53,841 bases of DNA from an uncultured Clostridia bacterium (GTDB lineage: Bacteria; Bacillota; Clostridia; Peptostreptococcales; Anaerovoracaceae), in NCBI GenBank assembly GCA_944383465.1, contig CALWPQ010000027.1:1-53841 (forward strand). The letters are read 5' to 3'. The notes below the pieces were generated by a model, which made no database searches, was not told the DNA's origin, and worked only from the letters and a program-made list of their open reading frames with translations. The translations under genes and the position numbers were made by a program. Below, in pieces: positions 42,653-50,260 of this stretch (position 1 is the stretch's first letter; each line of letters starts with the position of its first letter).

Positions 42653-42683
42653 TGTATGAAAGCGCCGCAAATTACCCATAATA
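42653..42683 (+). promoter_or_regulatory. Sigma-G/sigma-F-like promoter for the BofC-like-spoIVB pair
   Basis: -35 TGTATG (42653-42658), an 18-base spacer and -10 CATAATA (42677-42683). The -10 matches the sigma-G consensus CATWMTA exactly and the -35 matches TGMATA at 4 of 6. Forespore transcription agrees with SpoIVB function. Confidence 0.5.
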
Positions 42684-42701
42684 AGCAAAAGAGGTGATTT
42701 T

Positions 42702-43160
42702 ATGGGTAACAGATATTTATTCGGAAAACCGAAAAGAACAGGCGCAAGAAACGCAGTCATAGCATCGGCAGTCGTTGCCGCCGTTGCTTTTGGAGTTTTT
42801 ATGAATCTTTCAGATGAAGAAGTACAGGATAATACAAATCTAATTGCAAATGCAGGCGCACCTGTTCAAGATAAAGATACAGATGAAAATAATGCTGACG
42901 AAAGAAATAGCGACAAAATCGAAAAAGAGGACAAAAATGATGTGGTAACGAAAGGCGAAGAAGCATATTATCTTTTGAAAGAAGCAGAAGGACAGATCGA
43001 GCTCTATTACTATGATGAAAACGGAAAGGAGAAGTTTATCCGTATGACGGATATTCCGTTTTCTCTCATATCAAATTCCGATCAGGAGCTTTTCAGACAG
43101 GGTGTAGTCGTGAAAAGCGAAAGTGAACTCGATAGTATTTTGCAGGATTTTGAAAGTTAA
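42702..43160 (+). CDS. Membrane-anchored BofC-like protein
   Basis: 152 residues behind AGAGGTGAT (42690-42698). One membrane segment (about 17-34), an acidic, Asn/Asp/Lys-rich linker, then about 70 residues starting EEAYYLLKEAEGQIELYYYDE and ending near residue 150, with DIPFSLISNSDQELFRQG. The xYxLKExxGxIxxY start and the loop before the final acidic helix resemble the BofC C-terminal domain. In Bacillus, BofC restrains SpoIVB, and here the next gene, 11 bases away, is spoIVB, which supports the call. The family is short and divergent. Confidence 0.7.
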   Translation: MGNRYLFGKPKRTGARNAVIASAVVAAVAFGVFMNLSDEEVQDNTNLIANAGAPVQDKDTDENNADERNSDKIEKEDKNDVVTKGEEAYYLLKEAEGQIELYYYDENGKEKFIRMTDIPFSLISNSDQELFRQGVVVKSESELDSILQDFES

Positions 43161-43171
43161 GGGGGATTTAA

Positions 43172-44242
43172 ATGAAGGTCTTTACAAATCTTAAAAGGGC
43201 CGGAATTGTTTTTGTTTGCCTTACGGCCGCGGTCGTATTTGGCTGTTTCGTAACAAAAAGTGAAACAGCAAGCGAAGCTGCAGTACCCGTTATGAGTGAA
43301 AGAGTGCTCGTGCCCGGCGGCAACAGCGTAGGCGTCAGAATGGATGTAAAAGGAGTGCTTATAGTCGGTCTTGAAGAAATTGATACAAAAGATGGAAATA
43401 CTGTTAATCCCGGTCTCGATGCCGGGCTTGAAATAGGTGATACGATACTCGAAATAAATGGAAAAAAAGTATATAAAGCAAGTGAAGTACAGGAATTAGT
43501 AAATGAAGTTAAAGATACAGTAAAACTGAAAGTGCAGCGTAAGGACAGAAGTCTTAATATAGAACTTTCACCCGTTGTTGCTGAGGACGACGGACTTTAT
43601 AAGCTCGGCGTATGGATAAAGGACAAAACAGCCGGCATAGGTACGCTTACATTTTACGACCCGGAGACAAAAAAGTTTGGTGCGCTCGGTCACGGAATAA
43701 CAGATATAGAAACAGGGACAGTTCTCAGCGTCAACGAAGGCGAACTTCTCAATTCAAGAGTCGAATCCGTAAAAGAAGGGAAAGTGGGCACTCCAGGCGA
43801 AATACACGGTATATTTTACGAGGCGGAAGCTCCGCTCGGGGCGCTTGATAAGAATACAAAATTCGGCATCTTTGGCAGTCTCTACAATGATGTAGATTCC
43901 GGACTCTATTCAAAGCCGCTCGTCGCCGCCACACAGCAGCAAATAGAAGAAGGGCCTGCTTATATATTGACGACGATTTCAGGAGACAAAATAGAAAAAT
44001 TCGATGTTGAAATAGAAAGGCTTACGCCGCAGACCACACCCGATACTAAAAGTATGATAATAAGAGTGACTGACAAAGATCTGCTCGAAAGAACGGGAGG
44101 TATCGTCCAAGGTATGAGCGGCAGCCCGATTATACAAAATGATCGCATAATTGGTGCCGTTACGCATGTCTTTGTCAACAATCCCGAAAAGGGTTATGGC
44201 ATTTATATAGAATGGATGCTGTCGGAATGTGATTCAAAATAA
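43172..44242 (+). CDS. spoIVB: SpoIVB peptidase (S55) with PDZ domain
   Basis: 356 residues behind AAGGGGGAT (43159-43167). One N-terminal membrane segment (about 10-26), a PDZ domain (about 60-130; GLDAGLEIGDTILEINGKKV) and the S55 serine peptidase domain: ALGHGITDIETG holds the catalytic His (His174), and GGIVQGMSGSPIIQNDRIIGAVTH (Gly309 onward) holds the catalytic Ser. It is secreted from the forespore to trigger sigma-K activation in Bacillus, by cleaving SpoIVFA. A BofC-like gene precedes it and spo0A follows, the usual Clostridia order. Confidence 0.96.
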   Translation: MKVFTNLKRAGIVFVCLTAAVVFGCFVTKSETASEAAVPVMSERVLVPGGNSVGVRMDVKGVLIVGLEEIDTKDGNTVNPGLDAGLEIGDTILEINGKKVYKASEVQELVNEVKDTVKLKVQRKDRSLNIELSPVVAEDDGLYKLGVWIKDKTAGIGTLTFYDPETKKFGALGHGITDIETGTVLSVNEGELLNSRVESVKEGKVGTPGEIHGIFYEAEAPLGALDKNTKFGIFGSLYNDVDSGLYSKPLVAATQQQIEEGPAYILTTISGDKIEKFDVEIERLTPQTTPDTKSMIIRVTDKDLLERTGGIVQGMSGSPIIQNDRIIGAVTHVFVNNPEKGYGIYIEWMLSECDSK

Positions 44243-44249
44243 ATTGTAT

Positions 44250-44268
44250 ATGTCGAATACTGTCAAAA
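44250..44268 (+). promoter_or_regulatory. Two tandem 0A-box-like sites upstream of spo0A
   Basis: ATGTCGAA (44250-44257) matches the 0A box TTGTCGAA at 7 of 8. A second, weaker copy, CTGTCAAA (44260-44267), follows exactly 10 bases on, one helical turn. This suggests Spo0A autoregulation. A possible -35 TTGAAA (44297-44302) lies downstream, but the -10 is unclear. Confidence 0.5.
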
Positions 44269-44396
44269 CAGGACGTAATTTTGTGGCAATATACAGTTGA
44301 AAGCCCTCTGTAATTTTTTTAAACTTATAGTATATTTAAAAAAGTACGCGTGACCTTTATGCATTACAAAGGGGTCTTTTGCGGGGGAGGGATAAA

Positions 44397-45182
44397 ATGA
44401 ATAAAATACGTCTTGGCATTGCCGATGACAATAAGGATTTCTGCGATATTCTCATAGATTTTTTCAATGCTCAGGAGAATATTGAAATTGTATTTGTAGC
44501 TCACGACGGAATGGAAACGCTATCGTGTGTCGAAAAATATTTGCCGGAAATACTTATTCTCGATATGATAATGCCGCATCTTGACGGACTTGGGGTTCTT
44601 GAGTCGCTCAACAGCAGCGATATACCCGTACATCCAAAAATCATAATGCTGTCCGCAGTAGGGCAAGAGAGTATCACACAAAAAGCTATAGACTTTGGAG
44701 CAGAATACTATGTCGTAAAACCATTCAGCCTCGAAATACTGTTAAAAAGAATCCGGCAGCTTTCTGGAAACGAAGAGCAGTTTTGCAAAAATACGGGAAA
44801 CAAAAACAGACAAAATGTCGGATATACGAAAAACAGCGATCTTGAAATCGACATTACAAATATGATACACGAAATAGGCGTTCCCGCTCACATAAAAGGT
44901 TATCAGTATCTGCGAGACGCAATATCTATGGTCGTCGACGATATGGATATGCTGTCGGCTGTAACAAAAGAGCTTTATCCCGCCATCGCCAAAAGAAATA
45001 AAACTACGCCGAGCAGAGTTGAACGTGCAATAAGACACGCTATCGAAGTTGCCTGGAATCGTGGTAAAATCGAAACCATAAACAACTTATTTGGATATAC
45101 TGTTGCAGAAGACAAAGGCAAGCCTACAAACAGCGAATTCATTGCTATAGTCGCAGATAAATTAAGATTAGAAAGGAAATAA
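44397..45182 (+). CDS. spo0A: Sporulation master response regulator Spo0A
   Basis: 261 residues from ATG 44397 behind GGGGGAGGG (44383-44391). The receiver domain has the acidic pair D10/D11, phospho-acceptor D56 in [13 protein letters not shown], and KPF for the conserved Lys. The C-terminal DNA-binding domain contains [20 protein letters not shown] and [21 protein letters not shown], the recognition helix that reads 0A boxes. It follows spoIVB, as in most spore-formers. Confidence 0.97.
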   Translation: MNKIRLGIADDNKDFCDILIDFFNAQENIEIVFVAHDGMETLSCVEKYLPEILILDMIMPHLDGLGVLESLNSSDIPVHPKIIMLSAVGQESITQKAIDFGAEYYVVKPFSLEILLKRIRQLSGNEEQFCKNTGNKNRQNVGYTKNSDLEIDITNMIHEIGVPAHIKGYQYLRDAISMVVDDMDMLSAVTKELYPAIAKRNKTTPSRVERAIRHAIEVAWNRGKIETINNLFGYTVAEDKGKPTNSEFIAIVADKLRLERK

Positions 45183-45190
45183 AAAACTAT

Positions 45191-45391
45191 ATGATTACTC
45201 AGGAAATGATCGACCGAATAAACGAACTTTCTCGCAAAGAAAAAAGCGAAGGCCTTAGCACTGATGAAAGAATTGAACAGCAAAAATTAAGGAGAGCATA
45301 CATAGACGCGTTCAAAGAGAATCTCAAAGCGCAACTCGATAACATAATAGTAGTAGATGAAGAGGGAAATCCGGCTGCGCGTAAGAATTAG
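45191..45391 (+). CDS. DUF896 (UPF0291, YnzC-like) protein
   Basis: 66 residues. MIDRINELSRKEKSEGLSTDE and QQKLRRAYIDAFKENLKAQLDNI are the family signature: a two-helix protein of unknown function related to Bacillus YnzC/YneB-region proteins. It starts 8 bases after the spo0A stop, with GAAAGGAAAT spanning the end of spo0A. Probably cotranscribed with spo0A. Confidence 0.92.
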   Translation: MITQEMIDRINELSRKEKSEGLSTDERIEQQKLRRAYIDAFKENLKAQLDNIIVVDEEGNPAARKN

Positions 45392-45423
45392 TCGAAAAAA
45401 AGAGAAATAAAAATCTATTCAAA

Positions 45424-45460
45424 GGCAGGAATTTACAAGTTTCTTGCCCTTTTTATTTTA
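45424..45460 (+). terminator. Terminator after the spo0A-DUF896 unit
   Basis: GGCAGGAA (45424-45431) / TTCTTGCC (45441-45448), one G:T pair, then CTTTTTATTTTAC. Confidence 0.85.
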
Positions 45461-45485
45461 CAATATTTTCGGGAGGTATAATTAT

Positions 45486-45944
45486 ATGATGACTTTCAGA
45501 AAATATTACAATTTACTTTTCGTACCGGCAATGCTTATTATATTTCTGACTTTCTTCTCAGGATTTGCGGTAAAGAGCGAAAGTGAAGAAATAAAGTATC
45601 TGCTGCGCGAACGGACGCGTATTTTGCAGGACTGCTACTATGGGCTTATAGATGCGGAAAGTGCAGAAGATGAGCTTGCCGGTATTGAAACATATCCTAT
45701 TCTCAGTGAAGATATAAAGGGTCTTCGCGAATGGGAAGGCACGGAAGTGGATATCGTTGAAAAAATGATATTCACCTCACTTGAAAAGAAGCACAGCATT
45801 CTCGGAAGTGAAACGTACCGTGCAGAAATATGCTGGGAAGTCTCGGGGCTCGGAGAGGATTACACTATGACAGGCGGTTACTATATTGTCGTAAAAAACG
45901 ACGGCGGCAAATTACTTTTATCGAATTTTACACCTATTGATTAA
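45486..45944 (+). CDS. Small membrane-anchored exported protein, unknown function
   Basis: 152 residues from ATG 45486, behind CGGGAGGT (45470-45477); an in-frame start at 45444 lies inside the preceding terminator. A basic start (MMTFRKYYN) and hydrophobic segment (LLFVPAMLIIFLTFFSGFAV) make a signal anchor. The outer domain begins with a helix rich in Glu/Arg (EEIKYLLRERTRILQDCYYGL) and ends in a beta-rich part (YRAEICWEVSG, MTGGYYIVVKN) that recalls small secreted NTF2-like or PepSY-type folds, but I do not recognise a family. Its terminator-flanked position suggests its own weak promoter. Confidence 0.7.
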   Translation: MMTFRKYYNLLFVPAMLIIFLTFFSGFAVKSESEEIKYLLRERTRILQDCYYGLIDAESAEDELAGIETYPILSEDIKGLREWEGTEVDIVEKMIFTSLEKKHSILGSETYRAEICWEVSGLGEDYTMTGGYYIVVKNDGGKLLLSNFTPID

Positions 45945-45951
45945 AAATTTG

Positions 45952-45979
45952 TTTAAACATAAGTATATTTTGGTATAAT
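45952..45979 (+). promoter_or_regulatory. Extended -10 promoter for nifS
   Basis: -10 TGG-TATAAT (45971-45979) with a weak -35 TTTAAA (45952-45957) at 16 bases. Confidence 0.6.
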
Positions 45980-46016
45980 ATTAAGTGATATTTTAAGAAA
46001 AACAAAGGAGCACACT

Positions 46017-47186
46017 ATGCGACAAGTATATTTGGACTATTCGGCCACAACACCGGTAAAAAAAGAAGTTTTGGATGCAATGCTTCCTTATTTTACGGAG
46101 CATTTCGGCAATCCGTCGAGCATCTACGGAATAGGGCTTGAATCTAAGGACGCCATCACGAATGCGAGAACTCAGGTTGCAAAACTGATAAATGCCGATC
46201 CCGCAGAGGTGTTTTTCGACGCCGGCGGTACGGAAAGCGACAACTGGGCTGTTTTCGGTATCGCAGATGCTCTTAAAGATAAGGGAAATCACATAATAAC
46301 TACCAAAATAGAGCATCATGCTATGCTGCATTCATGTGAATTTCTCGAAAAACACGGTTATGACGTTACTTACCTTGGTATAGGCCCCGACGGAAGGATA
46401 AAGCTTGACGAGCTTGAAGCTGCGATAACGGACAAAACTATCTTAATCAGCGTAATGATGGTTAACAACGAAATCGGCACGATTCAGCCGATAAAAGAAA
46501 TTGGAGCTATTGCTAAAAAGCATGGCATTGTTTTCCACACAGATGCTGTACAGGCTCTTGGAAATGTTCCTATCGATGTCAAGGATATGGGCATAGACCT
46601 TATGTCGATGTCCTCTCACAAGATTTATGGACCTAAGGGCATCGGCGCTCTTTATATAAGGCGCGGAGTTAAGATTTCAAATTATCTTCACGGAGGAGCT
46701 CAGGAAAATAAGAGAAGAGCCGGTACGGAAAATCTGCCGGGTATTATCGGCTTCGGAAAAGCGGCTGAGCTTGCAGGAGAAAATTTTGCAGAGCATGTAA
46801 AACACTGCAGTGAGCTCAGAAACTATTTAATAGATGAAGTTCTAAAGAGAATTCCCAATGTAAAGGTAAACGGAAGTATGGAATACAGACATCCGGGCAA
46901 TGCAAATCTTACATTTGAGTATATTGAGGGAGAAGCAATGCTTCTTATGCTCGATGCAAAAGGTATCTCGGTATCGACGGGATCCGCCTGCTCCTCGACA
47001 TCGCTTGTTCCGTCTCATGTACTTTCAGCGCTTGGTATTCCTGTTGAGCAGATTCACGGTACTCTGCGCTTTACAATAGGCGATTTTACTACTAAGGAAG
47101 ATATTGACTATGTTGTCGAATGCCTGTCTGAAATAGTTGGAACATTAAGGGGCGTTTCATCTGTAAATTCAAAGAAAGGTTGGTAG
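46017..47186 (+). CDS. nifS: Cysteine desulfurase NifS/IscS-type
   Basis: 389 residues behind AAAGGAG (46003-46009). A PLP enzyme moving sulfur from cysteine onto its own Cys for FeS clusters and tRNA thiolation. Features: start VYLDYSATTPVKKEV, phosphate-binding FFDAGGTESDNWAV (most relatives have FTSGGTE), catalytic His in KIEHHAMLHSCEFL, PLP-binding Lys in SSHKIYGPKGIGALY and active-site loop STGSACSS with the persulfide Cys. First of nifS-nifU-mnmA, spaced 6 and 15 bases. Confidence 0.96.
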   Translation: MRQVYLDYSATTPVKKEVLDAMLPYFTEHFGNPSSIYGIGLESKDAITNARTQVAKLINADPAEVFFDAGGTESDNWAVFGIADALKDKGNHIITTKIEHHAMLHSCEFLEKHGYDVTYLGIGPDGRIKLDELEAAITDKTILISVMMVNNEIGTIQPIKEIGAIAKKHGIVFHTDAVQALGNVPIDVKDMGIDLMSMSSHKIYGPKGIGALYIRRGVKISNYLHGGAQENKRRAGTENLPGIIGFGKAAELAGENFAEHVKHCSELRNYLIDEVLKRIPNVKVNGSMEYRHPGNANLTFEYIEGEAMLLMLDAKGISVSTGSACSSTSLVPSHVLSALGIPVEQIHGTLRFTIGDFTTKEDIDYVVECLSEIVGTLRGVSSVNSKKGW

Positions 47187-47192
47187 CGATAA

Positions 47193-47636
47193 ATGGCACT
47201 GTATAACGATAAAGTAATGGATCATTTTATGAATCCGAGAAATGTTGGAGAAATCGAAAATCCGGACGGTTCCGGTACATACGGAAGTCCCGTATGCGGT
47301 GATATGATGATGATTACAATCAAAGTTGACAATGATGTAATCACAGATGCAAAGTTTAAAACATTCGGCTGCGGAAGCGCAATCGCTTCATCGAGTATGG
47401 CAACAGAAATGATCATAGGAAAGACAATAGATGAGGCTCTTGCTATCACAAACAAAGATATCGTTGACGAGCTTGGCGGACTTCCTGCTATTAAGCTCCA
47501 CTGTTCTGTGCTCGCCGATCACGCAATTAAGTGCGCTATCTATGATTATGCACAGAAGAACGGTAAGACTTATGCAGGTCTTGAGGGCTTTGATCCGAAT
47601 GCAGATGATGACGATGAAGAAGCTATCGAACAATAA
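47193..47636 (+). CDS. nifU: Iron-sulfur cluster scaffold NifU/IscU-type
   Basis: 147 residues. IscU-like fold with the three cluster Cys: YGSPVCGDMM, FKTFGCGSAIASSS, and LHCSVLADHAI. An acidic C-terminal tail (DPNADDDDEEAIEQ) follows the usual domain. It receives sulfur from NifS, encoded 6 bases upstream, and iron from elsewhere to build clusters. There is no C-terminal Nfu domain, so this is the short form. Confidence 0.96.
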   Translation: MALYNDKVMDHFMNPRNVGEIENPDGSGTYGSPVCGDMMMITIKVDNDVITDAKFKTFGCGSAIASSSMATEMIIGKTIDEALAITNKDIVDELGGLPAIKLHCSVLADHAIKCAIYDYAQKNGKTYAGLEGFDPNADDDDEEAIEQ

Positions 47637-47651
47637 TTTGCTTTTTGTAGA

Positions 47652-48845
47652 ATGAATGCCGAACAGAAAATGAAAAACAATAAAATAGTTTTAGGCATGA
47701 GCGGCGGTGTAGACAGTACAACCGCTGCTTTGTTATTGCTTGAAAGAGGTTATGATGTGTACGGAATGTATTTTAACATACATGAAACCGGTTTCGGCGG
47801 GCGTGAAGAGGCGCGTGCGGCACTGCGCGAAGCGTACAAAGCCTATGAAAACAGTATCATGAAATGTGAGCATCACTTTTCAGAAGACAAGTTTATATAT
47901 AAGGATGCGTCGCATGAGTTCCGAGATATCGTCATTTCTGATTTTTGTCTTGAATACAAGCACGGCAGAACGCCAAACCCTTGTGTAATATGCAATCCAG
48001 ATATCAAATTCCGCCTGCTTACGGAAACTGCAGACGCTTTGGGCGCGCCGTACGTAGCGACAGGGCACTACGCAAAAACGGTATACGACGAAGCGCGCGG
48101 AGCACACTTTATAGCGGCTACGGCAAGTAAAAAAGATCAGTCGTATATGCTCTACAGACTGCCGCAGGAAATCATATCGCGCCTGATATTTCCTTTGGCC
48201 GAATTTGCCGAAAAAGAATCCGTGCGAAATATTGCGCGGAAAAACGGTCTTTCGTCCGCTGAAAAATCAGACAGTCAGGAAATATGCTTTATAGATAACA
48301 GCGTAGATTATGTCGATTTTATAAAAAACTTCAATGGAGACAGCGAAGATAAAACGGGAATAGAAGAGGGCAATTTTATCAATGCAGAAGGAAAAGTATT
48401 GGGCAGGCACAAAGGTCTTGTAAATTATACGATAGGACAGAGAAAAGGCCTCGGCATTGCGCTCGGCTATCCCGCGTTCATAACTGAAATAGACTGCGAG
48501 AATAACACCGTAACACTCGGAAAAAACGAAACTCTTTTTAAAACTGAAGCTATCATCTGCGATTTGTTTTTTACGGAGACGGGAAACGCAGAACTGCCTT
48601 GCGGAATAGAAAAAAGAAATTTGAGCGCAAAGGTCAGATACGCTGCGCCGAGAGCCGCGGTAAAAATCGTTTCAGCTTCTGACAAAAAATACGAAAAAGT
48701 CCAGAGCGCTGACAGTAGCAGCACTGTACTGAAAATTATATTTGATGCGCCGCAGCGGGCAATGACTCCCGGACAGTCGCTCGTCATATATGATGATGAC
48801 GGCGATAAAGTTATCGGCGGCGGCAGAATCCTTAAAGCGCTGTAA
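47652..48845 (+). CDS. mnmA: tRNA 2-thiouridine(34) synthase MnmA
   Basis: 397 residues. It thiolates wobble U34 of Lys, Glu and Gln tRNAs using sulfur relayed from a cysteine desulfurase, here the adjacent NifS. PP-loop MSGGVDSTTAA, the first active Cys in RTPNPCVICNPDIKF, ATGHYAKTV, the second Cys in SQEICFID, and the C-terminal GQRKGLGIALG and MTPGQSLVIYDDDG are all present. The segment FNIHETGFGGREEARAALRE after the first strand is unlike the usual sequence. Ribosome-binding sites are weak at both ATG 47652 and ATG 47670. The stop codon lies in its terminator's loop. Confidence 0.93.
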   Translation: MNAEQKMKNNKIVLGMSGGVDSTTAALLLLERGYDVYGMYFNIHETGFGGREEARAALREAYKAYENSIMKCEHHFSEDKFIYKDASHEFRDIVISDFCLEYKHGRTPNPCVICNPDIKFRLLTETADALGAPYVATGHYAKTVYDEARGAHFIAATASKKDQSYMLYRLPQEIISRLIFPLAEFAEKESVRNIARKNGLSSAEKSDSQEICFIDNSVDYVDFIKNFNGDSEDKTGIEEGNFINAEGKVLGRHKGLVNYTIGQRKGLGIALGYPAFITEIDCENNTVTLGKNETLFKTEAIICDLFFTETGNAELPCGIEKRNLSAKVRYAAPRAAVKIVSASDKKYEKVQSADSSSTVLKIIFDAPQRAMTPGQSLVIYDDDGDKVIGGGRILKAL

Positions 48846-48862
48846 AGCGCTTTTATATTTTT
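48834..48862 (+). terminator. mnmA terminator overlapping its stop codon
   Basis: AAAGCGC (48834-48840) / GCGCTTT (48847-48853), loop TGTAAA containing the TAA stop, then TTATATTTTT. Confidence 0.75.
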
Positions 48863-48876
48863 AAAAGAATAAATGC

Positions 48877-49836
48877 CTAAAGCATTATAATGGCTCTCTC
48901 GGGACAGACGGGAGCGCAGTAGCCGCAGGTGAGGCACAGGCTGTGATTTATTTCCGCCTGTCCCGTTTCTTTATTCAGCGATATCGCTTTTGAAGTGCAG
49001 CGCTTGACGCACGCGCCGCAGCCCTCGCAGTCGCCTTTGTCTATATGCATACGCTTTTTTGAAACATCGGGTGCGTAATCACTTCTCATTCGGCCTTCGA
49101 GATAAGTGCAGATATCGTCGACTTCGTGCTTTTTTCCGAAACCAATCATCATTGCATCTATGCCTCTAAGCCCGTACACATAGTCGAGTGCCTTTTTATA
49201 GCTTCCGGTAAGATTGCCTCCTCCGAAGGCTTTCATACCAAGCACGCCTTTTCCTGCTTTCGCGCACTTAGCTATAGCAGCTGCCATTTCTTCTGCCGTA
49301 CCGAAACCATCTCCTTTTCTGATACCGAGCCCGCGAAAGTTTATGAGAGGGAAAACGATATCAACCTCCGACATACGCGATACTTCTTCGCATACCTCTA
49401 TATGATGAGTCGATATTCCCACGGCCTTTATAATACCTTTTTCACGCAGATCAAGAAGCGCCTCGAGCGCGCCCCTTCTAAATGGAAGCTCCCAAAGGCC
49501 TCTTACCTCATGGAGCATAAAGATTTCTATTATATCGCGGTCAAGCGCCTTTCTCGCGTCATCGACAGCAGTCATCATCCATTCACGCGTATTTGCCATA
49601 GATTTGCTCGAAATTACAAGATTATCGCTTTTTCCTTTAAAAGCCTTGGCCATATATCTGTATGTATTGTAATATTCAGCTGTATCAAACAGGTTTATTC
49701 CCTTTGTTATTGCATATGATATAAGTTCGCTTCCTTCATCCTCCGCGAGATTTAGCTGCGTTTCACCCATTGTAAGTACGCCGAAGCCGACCTTTGAAAT
49801 TTCAATTCCAGTATTTCCCAAAAATATTTTTTCCAT
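48877..49836 (-). CDS. Aldo/keto reductase with C-terminal 2x[4Fe-4S] ferredoxin domain
   Basis: 319 residues. ATG at 49836 is chosen because AAGGAGC lies just upstream on the minus strand; a longer frame to 49887 lacks homology. The AKR barrel (about 1-250) has KVGFGVLTMGE, LFDTAEYYNTYRYMA with catalytic Asp and Tyr, and FMLHEVRG. The last 60 residues carry two clusters, CEGCGACVKRC (then a separate Cys-Pro-less end) and CLTCGYCAPVCPERAI. Such ferredoxin-fused AKRs are common in anaerobes; electron donor and substrate are unknown. Confidence 0.92.
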   Translation of the reverse strand: MEKIFLGNTGIEISKVGFGVLTMGETQLNLAEDEGSELISYAITKGINLFDTAEYYNTYRYMAKAFKGKSDNLVISSKSMANTREWMMTAVDDARKALDRDIIEIFMLHEVRGLWELPFRRGALEALLDLREKGIIKAVGISTHHIEVCEEVSRMSEVDIVFPLINFRGLGIRKGDGFGTAEEMAAAIAKCAKAGKGVLGMKAFGGGNLTGSYKKALDYVYGLRGIDAMMIGFGKKHEVDDICTYLEGRMRSDYAPDVSKKRMHIDKGDCEGCGACVKRCTSKAISLNKETGQAEINHSLCLTCGYCAPVCPERAIIML

Positions 49837-49946
49837 TTTATGCTCCTTGCTAAAAAGTTCTTTGCTGCATGTCTTTAATTTTAACATAAAAACACGTACA
49901 GCAGGGCAAAATAATCACAAAAATAAAGAAAAGGAGATTTTGAAAT

Positions 49947-50138
49947 ATGGACATCGGAAAAAGCGCACTCGCAATAGGTATTCTGGGCGGACTTGCTGGA
50001 GCTGCAGCATATATGATGACTCCGCACAAGAGTCATTCTGAGCTCGAAAAGGGTATGAGGAAAGCAGCAGACGAGCTTTCGGGAGTATCAAAAGAGCTGG
50101 GAAAAGCTATAAAATCCATAGGCGAAACGATAAGCTAA
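49947..50138 (+). CDS. Small YtxH-like membrane-associated protein
   Basis: 63 residues behind AAAGGAG (49930-49936). One hydrophobic, Gly/Ala-rich segment (ALAIGILGGLAGAAAYMMTP, about 7-26), then an amphipathic, Lys/Glu-rich helix (about 31-62) resembling the tail of YtxH-type proteins. Function unknown. It is closed by its own terminator before alaS. Confidence 0.75.
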   Translation: MDIGKSALAIGILGGLAGAAAYMMTPHKSHSELEKGMRKAADELSGVSKELGKAIKSIGETIS

Positions 50139-50147
50139 ATTATAAAG

Positions 50148-50180
50148 CGGGGAGGGAATATTTCCTTTCCCGTTTTTTTA
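50148..50180 (+). terminator. Terminator after the YtxH-like gene
   Basis: CGGGGAGGGAA (50148-50158) / TTCCTTTCCCG (50162-50172), two G:T pairs, then seven T. Confidence 0.85.
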
Positions 50181-50210
50181 CATTTTTTTCTTTTAAACGA
50201 TTCTTTTATA

Positions 50211-50219
50211 TGATATAAT
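50211..50219 (+). promoter_or_regulatory. Extended -10 promoter for alaS
   Basis: TGA-TATAAT (50211-50219). The -35 region (TTTTAA/TTTAAA near 50191-50197) is weak. There is no T-box between here and the start codon at 50261: only about 35 transcribed bases are available. Confidence 0.6.
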
Positions 50220-50260
50220 TAAAAAATAAGCTATGCCTGTAATTTTAGGAGGACATACAT

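Noticed and set aside
50139..50260. T-box upstream of alaS
   Set aside because: Only about 35 bases lie between the -10 and the start codon, and neither the T-box motif nor a specifier loop is present. The hairpin at 50148 ends the previous gene.
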